Part shown: piece by piece, positions 1-9,188 of the stretch
Position numbering within the stretch: position 1 is the stretch's first letter
Layout: every line of letters starts with the position of its first letter
Source: a virus
IMG/VR virus record: IMGVR_UViG_3300024265_000194
Coordinates: 1-25,943 of that record
Length of the DNA: 25,943 nt
Strand: one strand, 5' to 3'
Made by a program: the position numbers and the translations under genes
The notes under the pieces: generated by a model
Database searches by the model: none
The model's input: the letters and a program-made list of their open reading frames with translations, nothing else
Told to the model about the DNA's origin: nothing

Positions 1-1
1 T

Positions 2-1675
2 GATTTAGCGACTGTAGCTCAAATAGAATTGGGAGAGGCTACAGATATTGCATCAGATGCGTTAGGCGCATTTAACCTGATGACAAAAGATCATACTCAA
101 CTCGGTAAAAATCTGGCCAGAATTAATAATGTAATTGCCAAAACAACCACATCAGCAAATACAAATACTGTTGAATTCTTTGAAGCAATGAAAGATGGTG
201 GACCGGTAGCAACGGCGGCGGGTGCTTCTATTGAGACTTTTGCAGCCCTGGTAGGGCAACTAGCTAATGCTGGTATCAAGGGTTCAAAAGCTGGCACAAC
301 TCTTAAAAATATGTTCCTCAAACTTTCCGCTCCAAGTTCAAAAGCTGCAAAGATGTTAAAGGATCTTGGAGTTAATGCGGTAGATTCTAATGGTAATCTA
401 CGCGATATGTTAGATATTTTGGGAGAACTTCAAAAGCCGTTAGCGAAATTAGGAACTGCACAGCAAGCAGCAATTCTTGATGAATTATTCGGTAAACGTG
501 CTATTGCTGGTGTAAATGTTTTATTGGCAGTAGGGGCAAAAAGACTGAGAGAATATAGAGGTGAAATCCTTAATGCTAATGATGCAGCCACCACAATGGC
601 AGCCGTTATGCGTGATCAGTTGTTTGGTAAATGGACTGCGTTTTTATCTGCTATTGAAGGTGTCAAGGTTAGTGTATTCAGCTATGTAGAAGGTCCATTA
701 TCAGATGTTATAGTCAAAATGACTGAGTGGGTTAGAGCAAATGAAGATTTAATAGCAGGAAAAATAGGCGAATTTCTTAAAAAAGTGATCAATAATTTTG
801 CTAATATTGTCAAATGGATGAAGAGGATTGGTATTGCAGTAGCAGTATTTTTTAGCTTGATAGCTGTCCTGAAAACTTTGACCCTAATATTGACGCTTGT
901 AAATCTGGTGATGGCAGCCAATCCCATTACATTAATTGTTATTGGGGTATTGGCATTAATCGCGGCTGTAGCAGCGGCGGCTCTATTATGGGATGATTTC
1001 AGAAATGCCTTGGTTACTACCTTCAATGATGTTGTAACTGTAATTAGAGATACGGTCTCAAATATTATTAATACTTGGCAAGGTGTTGTATTATTCTTCT
1101 CTAATGTATGGCTTACCATATTTGGCTTTTTCAATGAAGGGGTAGCTAAAATCAATAGCCTTGTTTCGTTACTTACTTCTGCATGGACAGCCGTTGGTAC
1201 ATTTTTCTCTGGATTATGGAGTAATATAGGCGGCTTTATTTTTGATGCTGTTAAAAAGTTTTCCGATGCGGTAGAGAATATAAAAAAAAGTTGGGCGCCG
1301 ATAAAAGCATTTTTCAAAGATTTATGGGATGATGTTGTCGGAATATTCCAAGATGCCTGGAAAATAATTAAATCAATTATTGATAAAATTATCGGCGGTG
1401 TTTCTATCATCGTAAATGCGTTAACAGGTAATTTTGCTGGTGGTTCAGCAATAAAATTTTTACAGCAAAGCAATGAAGGTCAAGTGAACAATGGTCAAAA
1501 TAATATAGGTGGTTCACAAGTTATAACTACCAGGGAGCAAATCACCAGAAGTATAGAAGAGAACCGCTCCGTTAACAGTGCAGAGATTACCATAAAAGAT
1601 GAAACCGGTTTTGCTCGCTTAACAAGGGGGCAATTTAACAAGAATATATCCTTAGAATCATCAGGGGAATTTTAA
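2..1675 (+). CDS. Phage tail tape measure protein (C-terminal part, 5' end outside the window)
   Basis: The reading frame is open from base 2, so the gene starts upstream of the window and about 557 C-terminal residues are seen. The first ~200 residues resemble the conserved core of TP901-type tape measure proteins, with the Ala/Gly-rich helical pattern GASIETFAALVGQLANAGI and a following FGKRAIAGVNVLL stretch. A long hydrophobic segment rich in Ile, Val, Leu and Ala lies around 260-320 residues in, as is usual for proteins that sit inside the tail tube and set its length. The C-terminus is polar and Asn/Gln-rich. A TTG at 29 is only an internal codon. The stop overlaps the next ATG by one base (TAATG), and the baseplate genes that follow support the call. 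Confidence 0.9.
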   Translation, partial: DLATVAQIELGEATDIASDALGAFNLMTKDHTQLGKNLARINNVIAKTTTSANTNTVEFFEAMKDGGPVATAAGASIETFAALVGQLANAGIKGSKAGTTLKNMFLKLSAPSSKAAKMLKDLGVNAVDSNGNLRDMLDILGELQKPLAKLGTAQQAAILDELFGKRAIAGVNVLLAVGAKRLREYRGEILNANDAATTMAAVMRDQLFGKWTAFLSAIEGVKVSVFSYVEGPLSDVIVKMTEWVRANEDLIAGKIGEFLKKVINNFANIVKWMKRIGIAVAVFFSLIAVLKTLTLILTLVNLVMAANPITLIVIGVLALIAAVAAAALLWDDFRNALVTTFNDVVTVIRDTVSNIINTWQGVVLFFSNVWLTIFGFFNEGVAKINSLVSLLTSAWTAVGTFFSGLWSNIGGFIFDAVKKFSDAVENIKKSWAPIKAFFKDLWDDVVGIFQDAWKIIKSIIDKIIGGVSIIVNALTGNFAGGSAIKFLQQSNEGQVNNGQNNIGGSQVITTREQITRSIEENRSVNSAEITIKDETGFARLTRGQFNKNISLESSGEF

Positions 1676-2937
1676 TGTCCTGGATAGATAGATTACAAGA
1701 GGCTGCATATATCTCCCCTAGCGGAGTTAGAATAGTTTTCAATTACGAAAACGTAAAAAGGGCTGTTTCTAAAAAAACAACAGGCTTTGAATTTCCGGAT
1801 GCAGATGGAACCTTTGTACAGGATCTTGGACGCTCCGGGCGTAGATATCCGATGATGGTAATTTTTTGGGGTAATGATTATGATCAACAAGCATCATCCT
1901 TTGAAGCGGCATTAATCGAGCGGGGAATTGGTAAGCTTGAACACCCGTTATACGGAACTATTGACGTAGTTCCATTTGGAACAATAACAAGGCGTGATGA
2001 TCTGAAAACAGCATCAAATCAGGCTTTTATTAATGTTTCATTTTGGGAAACTATCGGCTTAACATATCCGGCTACACAGACGGACCCAGGAAATGAAATA
2101 TTAGCAGCCATACAGGACTATAATACATCTGCATCTATTGCTTTCGGAGAATCAATCAGCCTTGATACCACAGTAGAACAGGTTACTTTTGAAAATACAT
2201 ACCAAGCTATCTCTGATGTAAGCGTTAATGTTTTGCAGCCTATTGCGGATACTCAGAGCAACATTAAATCCAGCTTTGATGTAATTAAAGATTCCATCGA
2301 TAATAGTATTGATCAGCTAATCAAAGAACCAATCATCTTAGCACTTCAAACAATTCAACTAATCCAGACACCTGCCAGGGCACTAACAAACATCACAGCA
2401 AGATTAGTTGCTTATGGTAATCTGATAACATCTATTATATCTGGTAAACAAAGTATTGCTAAACCGGGATTTGATTCAAAGAATTTTAATGATTTTTACA
2501 CCCGTGATCTTTATGGGTCTACCTATGTAACGGGGTCAATACTATCCACAATTAATAATACCTTTTTCACCAAACCGGAAGCTATAGCAGCGGCAGAAGT
2601 AATTCTAAATCAAATGGATGCAATCATCAATTGGCGAGACTTAAATTATAAATCTCTCAATGATAGTGATTTCAGGGCTGCTATTGATACTGGTGATGCC
2701 TACCAGAAGTTACAAGAGGCTGTAGCCTTGACGGCTGGTTTTTTAATTGAAATATCATTTTCACTTAAACAGGAATGGACAATTATTTTAGACCGCGATA
2801 GAACTATTGTAGATTTAACAGCCGAACTTTACGGGGAAATTGACGGTAAACTTGATTTTCTAATTGATTCAAATAATTTGAGCGGATCAGAGATAATAGA
2901 AATACCAAGAGGGCGGGCAATTGTCTACTACGTATAA
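1675..2937 (+). CDS. Mu gpN-like DNA circulation / tail-baseplate protein
   Basis: This 420-residue protein begins SWIDRLQEAAYISPSG and contains a QDLGRSGRRYPMMVIFWGNDYD block. Both match the N-terminal domain of the DNA circulation family (DNA_circ_N), typified by Mu gene N (gp43). In Mu-like phages these proteins sit at the distal end of the tail between tape measure and hub; the name 'circulation' comes from older genetics. The first ~130 residues carry the family signature. The rest is mainly helical and less conserved. It starts on the last base of the tape measure stop codon and ends 17 bases inside the next gene, so translation is probably coupled. Length is typical of the family (about 400-490 residues). 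Confidence 0.88.
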   Translation: MSWIDRLQEAAYISPSGVRIVFNYENVKRAVSKKTTGFEFPDADGTFVQDLGRSGRRYPMMVIFWGNDYDQQASSFEAALIERGIGKLEHPLYGTIDVVPFGTITRRDDLKTASNQAFINVSFWETIGLTYPATQTDPGNEILAAIQDYNTSASIAFGESISLDTTVEQVTFENTYQAISDVSVNVLQPIADTQSNIKSSFDVIKDSIDNSIDQLIKEPIILALQTIQLIQTPARALTNITARLVAYGNLITSIISGKQSIAKPGFDSKNFNDFYTRDLYGSTYVTGSILSTINNTFFTKPEAIAAAEVILNQMDAIINWRDLNYKSLNDSDFRAAIDTGDAYQKLQEAVALTAGFLIEISFSLKQEWTIILDRDRTIVDLTAELYGEIDGKLDFLIDSNNLSGSEIIEIPRGRAIVYYV

Positions 2938-4156
2938 AGTACAACCAGGCGATACTTTAGAGACTATTGCTCGTAAGCAGTATGGCACTGAAACAGCAGC
3001 CAAGCAGATATCAGATGCTAATCCAGGCTTATCAGCTACTCTTATACCCGGAACACAGATCATCACTCCTACAGCACCAGGGACAGCACCAGATGTAATA
3101 CCACAGGTATCTGCCAATAACGAAAATGAAGTGGCAGTAATTATAGAGGGGCAGACTTTCCGCTTTTGGGAAAATATCTCAATTACAAGGGCGATTGATT
3201 CAATGGACCTTGTAGAGTTTACAGCCCCTTTTGATTCAGAAGCGGAAGGATTCAGGGCAACTTTTCAACCTTTTACATTTAAGCCATTATCAATAACGGT
3301 TGGTGGTGAGGCGTTATTTACAGGGACATTAGTTGCAGTTGATCCTAAAATAGAGAACAAAAGGAAAGTATTATCCGTAGGTGCTTATTCTTTACCAGGT
3401 GTTTTAAACGATTGCACACCCCCTGCAAGTGCTTTTCCTCTGGAATTTAACAATCAGAGATTAAAAGAAATTGCCGCTTCTATCGCGGCACCATTTGGCA
3501 TAACAACAGAATTTCAAGCTGATCAAGGCGACGTATTTGCACGGGTGGCTTGTAATCCTGGTAAACGAGCCCTTGTTTTTCTGATAGAATTAGCACAACA
3601 GCGCAATCTAATTGTATCTAGTAGCTCGATTGGTCATTTGATTTTTTTACAATCTGTAGAAGTTGGTAATCCAGTTGCTTTATTAAGCCAGGGTGACATA
3701 CCTGTTTTATCAATATCCCCTGCCTTTTCTTCCCAGGATTATTACAGCCATCTTACAGGTATAAAACCTGTAGTAGTTGGTACAGAAGGTTCACAATTTA
3801 CTGTGAAGAATTCCCGCTTGCAGGGTGTTGTTAGACCAATTACATTCAATGTAACAGATACAGAAAGTGGTGGAGTTAAAACCGCTGTAGAGGCTAAATC
3901 AGGGCGAATGTTTGGAAATATGGCTTCATATTCTGTCAAATTGTCAACGTGGAGAGATACAACAGGTTCACTATGGAAACCAAATACAACAATAAAATTG
4001 ATAGCTCCGGAAGCAATGATATATTCAAATTATGAATTTGTAATCAGGTCTATTGTTTTCAATCGTGACAGTGCATCAGAAACAGCGACGCTCAATCTTG
4101 TTATTCCAGGCTCATTTAGCGGCAAAAATCCGGAGGTATTACCTTGGGAAAATTAG
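2921..4156 (+). CDS. Baseplate hub protein, Mu gpP (gp44)-like, with an N-terminal LysM domain
   Basis: Translation starts at TTG 2921, preceded by a purine-rich AGAGGGCGGG, inside the end of the previous gene. Residues 3-49 form a LysM module (YKVQPGDTLETIARKQYG and a later IPGTQIITP). The rest fits Mu gp44 / P2 gpD-type hub proteins: a VAVIIEGQTFRFWENISITRAID strand pair, then alternating beta-rich segments and a C-terminal IRSIVFNRDSASETATLNLVIPG block. Such proteins form the trimeric hub that joins tube to spike. In P2 the LysM element is a separate small protein (gpX); here it is fused to the hub. Position before the spike gene supports the role. Confidence 0.85.
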   Translation: MSTTYKVQPGDTLETIARKQYGTETAAKQISDANPGLSATLIPGTQIITPTAPGTAPDVIPQVSANNENEVAVIIEGQTFRFWENISITRAIDSMDLVEFTAPFDSEAEGFRATFQPFTFKPLSITVGGEALFTGTLVAVDPKIENKRKVLSVGAYSLPGVLNDCTPPASAFPLEFNNQRLKEIAASIAAPFGITTEFQADQGDVFARVACNPGKRALVFLIELAQQRNLIVSSSSIGHLIFLQSVEVGNPVALLSQGDIPVLSISPAFSSQDYYSHLTGIKPVVVGTEGSQFTVKNSRLQGVVRPITFNVTDTESGGVKTAVEAKSGRMFGNMASYSVKLSTWRDTTGSLWKPNTTIKLIAPEAMIYSNYEFVIRSIVFNRDSASETATLNLVIPGSFSGKNPEVLPWEN

Positions 4157-4920
4157 GTACAATATTATCTTCATTACGTGCGGTACGTAATAATGTCAAG
4201 GTTGATGATGTCAAGGTTGATATTGGTGGTGGTGCAAATATTACCGCTGAACACTTTGCAGATTTAGGCGAAGACTCACAACCATTAACAGGCGATTATG
4301 TAGCATTAAATAGAGATCAGGGCACAGGCAGAGAAACTGCAATCGGCTATATTGATCCAGTTAACGAGCATAAATCTTTACCTGGTGATAAGAGAATCTA
4401 TGCAAGGGAGTCAGAAGGGAGATTAATTGCAGAGCAATGGTTAAAAAGTGATGGAACTATTATCACAAATAGTCATGCTGTATCAGGTCAAGATATTGTT
4501 CTGATGTCTTCCATTACTCAGAATACTGATGGTAGTGTTTTAATTGAAAATGATGAAGGTTCTTTTATCATGGCAGCGAATGGTCAAATCACTTTTCAAA
4601 ATGATGAAGGTTCTATTGTTTTGGCGGCGGCTGGTGACATTACTATGACTTCCCCTGATGCTGTTTTGAATATTGCTTCCAATGGAGATATCAAAGGAAA
4701 CAATATTCTAGGTTCATTTGAGCTAACACCGGCTGGTAATTTTGATGTGAACGGTTTAATTATTGATGTAGATGGGAACTTATCCAGTACTGGTACTGTT
4801 TCTGCTGAAACTATTGATGGTGGAAAACATGTAATAGCGAAGGGTAAAGAACTTGTGAATCATAAGCACAACATAAACAGCGGCTCTAGTGCTCCCGGTC
4901 CTACTGGTGGTAACAACTAA
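4144..4920 (+). CDS. Baseplate central spike protein (Mu gp45 / P2 gpV type)
   Basis: This 258-residue protein uses a TTG start at 4144, chosen because CGGAGG lies just upstream at 4131-4136 and the frame overlaps the end of the hub gene by 13 bases. The N-terminal ~90 residues look like the OB-fold domain of gpV/gp45. The middle is a run of short beta-strand repeats with an NDEGS...AANGQITF pattern, as expected for the triple-stranded beta-helix of a membrane-piercing spike. Near the C-terminus His240-Lys-His242 forms the HxH motif that binds a metal ion at the spike tip in Mu and P2 homologues. A Gly/Ser/Pro tail follows. The order hub-spike-GP46 is Mu-like. Confidence 0.88.
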   Translation: MGKLGTILSSLRAVRNNVKVDDVKVDIGGGANITAEHFADLGEDSQPLTGDYVALNRDQGTGRETAIGYIDPVNEHKSLPGDKRIYARESEGRLIAEQWLKSDGTIITNSHAVSGQDIVLMSSITQNTDGSVLIENDEGSFIMAANGQITFQNDEGSIVLAAAGDITMTSPDAVLNIASNGDIKGNNILGSFELTPAGNFDVNGLIIDVDGNLSSTGTVSAETIDGGKHVIAKGKELVNHKHNINSGSSAPGPTGGNN

Positions 4921-4972
4921 TCAGGGCTGTAAATTATTGTTTATTGATGTATTATGTATTAAGAGGTATTCA

Positions 4973-5422
4973 ATGTTAGAAACTCAGCAAGGCGATGTTA
5001 TCCTATTCCAGATAAATGATGGTGGGGAAATAAATGTAGAAAAAGGTATAGCTGAAATGTCAGGTGGATTAGCAACGGCTGCATATCTATCATTATTCGG
5101 GGGTAATCAAGATGATGATAAAAGAGCAAATAATAATTTAACCTGGTGGGCTAATCTGAATGAAAACAATCCTATAGATCAATACAGAAGTGAAACACAA
5201 AATTTACTAAACAATATTGCGGCAACCAGTAACAATCTTTTACGTTTAGAAGAGGCTGCCAGGCGGGATTTAGCTTGGCTAATTGAAGGTAGTATAGCCT
5301 CTGATATATCAGTTGTGGCTAGTATAATTGCTATCAATAGAGTAGAATTATCAATTGATATTGAGGCTGTAGGCAGGGAATCATCTTTTGAATTTGTAGC
5401 TAATTGGAGAAGCACAGTATGA
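4973..5422 (+). CDS. GP46-like baseplate protein
   Basis: The start at ATG 4973 is chosen over an upstream in-frame codon because AGAGG at 4962-4966 lies at proper spacing and the protein then begins MLETQQGDVILFQINDGG, the usual start of GP46-family proteins. The product has 149 residues. The segment SGGLATAAYLSLFGGNQDDD and the nearby WWANL fit the family, which corresponds to Mu gp46 and functionally to the wedge component gpW/gp25 of other contractile tails. Its C-terminal part is amphipathic and ends with an ATGA overlap to the baseplate J gene. About 50 bases of A/T-rich leader separate it from the spike gene, one of the few gaps in this module. Confidence 0.8.
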   Translation: MLETQQGDVILFQINDGGEINVEKGIAEMSGGLATAAYLSLFGGNQDDDKRANNNLTWWANLNENNPIDQYRSETQNLLNNIAATSNNLLRLEEAARRDLAWLIEGSIASDISVVASIIAINRVELSIDIEAVGRESSFEFVANWRSTV

Positions 5423-6621
5423 GTTTATCTACACCTACTACAAAAGAAATAAGCGATAATATTATTGCTCAACTTGAATCAACTTTAAATCAAACCATAC
5501 CCCTGTTACCAAAATCTTTTATGCGGGTTTTGGCTAAGGCTCTAGGGGCTGTCTTTGTCATTTTGTATAAATATGCAGGATTCATTTTTCTACAGATGTT
5601 TGTGCAAGAGGCAAGCAATAGTGAAACTATTATTAATGGCAAAACTTTAATTCCGCTTGTTGAATGGGGGCGGTTAATAGGTGTTGGAGATCCTGCACCG
5701 GCTACCAGTGCAGAGCTCGAAATACAGATAACCGTAAATGTACAATCGGGAACTTTACCGAGTAGTACGCAATTAGTTAGCACTGATAACGGCGTAACAT
5801 ATTTAACTTTAGAATCAATTATATTGGATGCTCCATTGAAAACGGTTAATGTCATGGCTGTATCTGATCAGGCTGGTGGTGGTGGAGTTGGCACTATCGG
5901 AAATCTGGACATTGGTTCAATTTTATCTTTTGTAAATCCTCTTGCTAATATTTCCAGTAATACTCTTGTAACTAATCAAATAGTAACAGGTGCGGAAGCG
6001 GAAAGTACAGAAGCTTACAGGCAGAGGGTAAAAGATCGTTTTCAAAAAAGGCCGCAAGGGGGAGCTTTATCAGATTATGTATTATGGGGTACTGAACCGG
6101 TAGGAATTATTAACATCTATCCATATACAAGTGATAACCCAGGGCAAGTTGATGTCTATGCAGAGGCTACACCAGAAAGTTCTAGTGATCCTGATGGAAT
6201 CCCTACAGGCGCACAACTACAAGCGGTTGCAGATTCTATTAACTTAAATCAGAATGGTTTAGCTACCAGACGCCCGGCTAATGCTTTAGCAAACACATTA
6301 CCAATCACCAGAAGAGATTTTGAAGTCACAATATTTGGATTATCTGTTACTGAAACAGCAGAAGTACAAGAGGATATAACTACTGCAATCGAAGAATATT
6401 TTGCTGAAAGAGAACCGTTTATTGATGGTTTATCTATACCGCCACGAAGAGACAGAATTACTCAAACATCAATTAGTAGTGTAGTGGAAGATGTTGTAGC
6501 GGCGGCTGGTGGAGTATTTAACGGCACAGAATTATTTGATGTTCTAACAAGTTCAACAATTGGTATCTATAGCTTGGGAATCGGCGAGAAAGCTAAAGTA
6601 TCATCTGTTAGCTTTGTTTAA
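5419..6621 (+). CDS. Baseplate J-like protein (Mu gp47 type)
   Basis: The ATG at 5419 overlaps the previous stop (ATGA) and has GGAGA at 5406-5410. The 400-residue product shows the baseplate J pattern: a helical N-terminus ending in a hydrophobic YKYAGFIFLQMFVQEAS segment, a beta-rich middle with a Gly-rich AGGGGVGTIGNL loop, then the conserved EAYRQRVKDRFQKRPQGGALSDY block around residue 200, where the family has 'E...R.R.......P.G.G...Y'. In Mu-like phages this protein forms the wedge arms of the baseplate together with gp46 and gp48, its neighbours here. Length is normal for the family. A TTG 15 bases upstream is a less likely start. Confidence 0.9.
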   Translation: MSLSTPTTKEISDNIIAQLESTLNQTIPLLPKSFMRVLAKALGAVFVILYKYAGFIFLQMFVQEASNSETIINGKTLIPLVEWGRLIGVGDPAPATSAELEIQITVNVQSGTLPSSTQLVSTDNGVTYLTLESIILDAPLKTVNVMAVSDQAGGGGVGTIGNLDIGSILSFVNPLANISSNTLVTNQIVTGAEAESTEAYRQRVKDRFQKRPQGGALSDYVLWGTEPVGIINIYPYTSDNPGQVDVYAEATPESSSDPDGIPTGAQLQAVADSINLNQNGLATRRPANALANTLPITRRDFEVTIFGLSVTETAEVQEDITTAIEEYFAEREPFIDGLSIPPRRDRITQTSISSVVEDVVAAAGGVFNGTELFDVLTSSTIGIYSLGIGEKAKVSSVSFV

Positions 6622-6631
6622 TGGTGGTTTA

Positions 6632-7447
6632 ATGATTTCATTAGACATATTTAAGCATCTATTACCAAACGCTTTAGCCTGGAATATGACCATAAACAAG
6701 CGTTTAAGGGAGTTCTTTGAAGGGTTAGTACCATTTGCCAATGATATTAAAGTCTACATTGATTTGGTATGGTTGGATATTTTCCCTGATACTACTAGAG
6801 AAATAACAGCTTGGGAAAAGCAACTTGGTTTAAGTACAGCAATCATTGATGAGCAAGAGAGAAGGGACAGACTTACAGCAGCCTGGAAAGCTCTTGGTGA
6901 TCAAGATCCAAAATATATACAGGATACTTTACAAAATAATGGTTTTGATGTTTATATTCATGAATGGTGGGAACCAGGAACAGAACCGTTACCAGGTATT
7001 AAACAGGCAGCAACTCCCAGGAATCCATTACAATGGATCAAACAAGACGAAACCGCTGGTGGTACCTTTGTATCTTGCGGCGAAGTATTATCATTATGTG
7101 GTGAACCTACAGCCTTAGCAGGTGATGGCAGCGAACCATTAGGGTATATTTTAGTAAATAAAATAATCAATATGATTCCTGATGTAATTGTCCTTTGTGG
7201 TGAACCAGAAGTATTATGTGGCGAACCGGAAGCATTGTGTGGCGATTTTATAGAGTTCATAGAAGTTAAAAAAGAATATGTAGTCTCAAATGATCCCGCT
7301 GAATGGCCATATTTTCTATATTTTGGCGGGGAAACATTCGGAAATATTGCAACCCTTCCGGCTAATCGCCGTGATGAATTTGAAACCCTTTGTCTAAAAA
7401 TATGTCCTACACAGCAATGGTTAGGAATGTTAATTCAATATAGTTAG
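6632..7447 (+). CDS. YmfQ/DUF2313-like baseplate protein (Mu gp48 type) with Cys-Gly-Glu repeats
   Basis: The start at ATG 6632 gives a 271-residue protein beginning MISLDIFKHLLPNALAW, with the FPDTTREITAWEKQLGL motif near residue 50 and a following RRDRLTAAWKALG that are typical of YmfQ/DUF2313 proteins. These occupy the place of Mu gp48, between baseplate J and the tail fibre, and probably connect fibre to wedge. An insertion in the middle contains five CGE/CGD units: two near residues 148-158 and three closely spaced near 190-205 (LCGEPEVLCGEPEALCGD). Repeated cysteine in a phage structural protein is unusual and may bind metal or form cross-links; that is inference. The C-terminal part (LCLKICPTQQWLGMLIQ) matches the usual family end. 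Confidence 0.82.
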   Translation: MISLDIFKHLLPNALAWNMTINKRLREFFEGLVPFANDIKVYIDLVWLDIFPDTTREITAWEKQLGLSTAIIDEQERRDRLTAAWKALGDQDPKYIQDTLQNNGFDVYIHEWWEPGTEPLPGIKQAATPRNPLQWIKQDETAGGTFVSCGEVLSLCGEPTALAGDGSEPLGYILVNKIINMIPDVIVLCGEPEVLCGEPEALCGDFIEFIEVKKEYVVSNDPAEWPYFLYFGGETFGNIATLPANRRDEFETLCLKICPTQQWLGMLIQYS

Positions 7448-7459
7448 AGGAGAATAACT

Positions 7460-9184
7460 ATGGCTATCATACCTGAAGATTTATACACGTTACAAATAAC
7501 ACCGGGAAATGCTAATTATCCTTTAGGATCAGCAAGAAATATTACTTCCCCTGGTGATGGTTTGGGTACCCCCCTTGATCTTGCCTGGATAAATGATATT
7601 TGGGGATTTTTACAGAAGCTACTTGATGATGAAGGAATTGTAGCAGATGGTAATGCTGATACTGTATTACTTTCTCAATACATGGAAGCACTAACTGCCA
7701 AGGTTAGCAGAACAGATAATGATCTAACTGTGCTCAATGCAATTACAACAGCAGTTGATCAGGTTGTAATGAATCATGTTTTCCGCGATGGTGGTGCTAA
7801 ATTTTTATCCTGGTCTACCGTAGATCCTGGTGGATCAGTTCGATTACTAAATATAATGTTTGCTTACATTATTAATAATACATCGATAAGTATTAATATT
7901 AATGGACCTGTAGACGCATTTAATTTAATTGGCAGTTATATTGAAGCATGTAAGAATAATGGTATCATATTTGGTTTAAATGTTGTTGCTGATCAAGACG
8001 ATTGGAAAGCGTTAAATATCAATAGTACTGTATTTAGAAATATTGCGGCAACCGCTGGTCAAGAAGCCGCTGCCTGTAAAATATTTGGCAAATATCATTC
8101 TATAGTTAATAATGTTATAGATAATATCGTAGGTGCAGCCGGAGAGGAAACATCCGGTATAGCATCTCAAACTAGATACGGTGTGTTTGCTAATAATCGT
8201 ATTGATGGAATTGTAGAGGGTTCTGGTAGCACTGCTTGGGGTATTAAATTACTTGGTCAAAATCGACTTGGTGCCGGTTCAGGTCCACAAGGCTTTGCAA
8301 ATGTTGTAGCAAATAATATCATCAATCTGCCAGATAACGGTATAGGTATTGAATCCGGTAGTGATGATCATATAATAACTGGAAACTTGATTGAAGGTGC
8401 AGCCTTAGAAGGTATCCTGCACGCTGTTAAATCTGTTAATAGAGTTAGTTCGATTGGTAATACTATTGTATCTTTGACAAAGCCGGTCGGATCAATTGGA
8501 ATCAGTGCAAATATTAATGGACAATGTGAGAACGTATCAGAGAATATTATTGATAACCAGGAAACCGGTATTTACGTTGGATCAACTCTTGGCAAATCGG
8601 TAATGTCAATTACTGGAAATAAAATTAACGATTGTGATGATCCTATTGTCATTGATCCTACGGGGGCTATGTCAGAACTGATCATTACTAATAATGTAAT
8701 CAAGGGAAGTGGCACAAATGCAATCCGTATTGATGGAACTGTCAACAATTTAATCATCAAAGATAACATTATTGACGGTTACACCAATTTCGTAGAATGG
8801 TTGGAAGCGGATGCACCAACTAATTATTTAATATTACAAGATAATTTAAAAGCTCAGACTACGGATAATACGCCTCTAAATATCTTTAGTTTACCTTTAG
8901 CTGAAGAAACAGCAGTAATGATCAAAGTCACAGTAATTGCCTTACAAACGAATGGTGTTAATAGAGGCTTTTATGAAAGAATCCACACTTTTTATCGTCG
9001 AACTGCTGGTAATGTAACTGCCCAGAGTGTACCGGATAGCCTTGTTTTAAAAGAAAGCGATTCTACATGGGATGTAGCTTTCTTCAGTACTGCAACTGAA
9101 TTCGGTATCAATGTCAAGGGTAATACAGGTTTAGATATTACCTGGAATCTTAACGTTGAAATAAGTTGTATGCAGGTGGCTTAG
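7460..9184 (+). CDS. Tail fibre / tailspike with right-handed beta-helix
   Basis: The 574-residue product has an N-terminal module common to phage fibres (NYPLGSARNITSPGDGLGTPL followed by DIWGFLQKLLDDEGIVADGN), which attaches to the baseplate. From about residue 150 to 460 there are many short beta-strand repeats with Asn-Asn turns (NNIINLPDNG, GNLIEGAALEG, GNTIVSL, DNIIDGY), the parallel beta-helix pattern of pectate-lyase/NosD-like tailspikes. Such domains bind or cleave surface polysaccharide. I see no catalytic motif that would settle whether it is an enzyme. The last ~100 residues are beta-rich and not helix-like, possibly a trimerisation or receptor-binding tip. AGAGGAG at 7446-7452 supports the start. 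Confidence 0.83.
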   Translation: MAIIPEDLYTLQITPGNANYPLGSARNITSPGDGLGTPLDLAWINDIWGFLQKLLDDEGIVADGNADTVLLSQYMEALTAKVSRTDNDLTVLNAITTAVDQVVMNHVFRDGGAKFLSWSTVDPGGSVRLLNIMFAYIINNTSISININGPVDAFNLIGSYIEACKNNGIIFGLNVVADQDDWKALNINSTVFRNIAATAGQEAAACKIFGKYHSIVNNVIDNIVGAAGEETSGIASQTRYGVFANNRIDGIVEGSGSTAWGIKLLGQNRLGAGSGPQGFANVVANNIINLPDNGIGIESGSDDHIITGNLIEGAALEGILHAVKSVNRVSSIGNTIVSLTKPVGSIGISANINGQCENVSENIIDNQETGIYVGSTLGKSVMSITGNKINDCDDPIVIDPTGAMSELIITNNVIKGSGTNAIRIDGTVNNLIIKDNIIDGYTNFVEWLEADAPTNYLILQDNLKAQTTDNTPLNIFSLPLAEETAVMIKVTVIALQTNGVNRGFYERIHTFYRRTAGNVTAQSVPDSLVLKESDSTWDVAFFSTATEFGINVKGNTGLDITWNLNVEISCMQVA

Positions 9185-9188
9185 TAAA

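Noticed and set aside
29-31. TTG as a start codon of the first gene
   Set aside because: The frame is open upstream to the window edge and the protein start lacks a binding site; the gene is truncated.
682-1473. 263-codon frame on the - strand
   Set aside because: Lies fully inside the tape measure gene, has no recognisable motif and no binding site; a shadow frame.
6846-7118. 90-codon + strand frame inside the YmfQ-like gene
   Set aside because: No motif and no binding site; composition is that of a shifted reading of the real gene.
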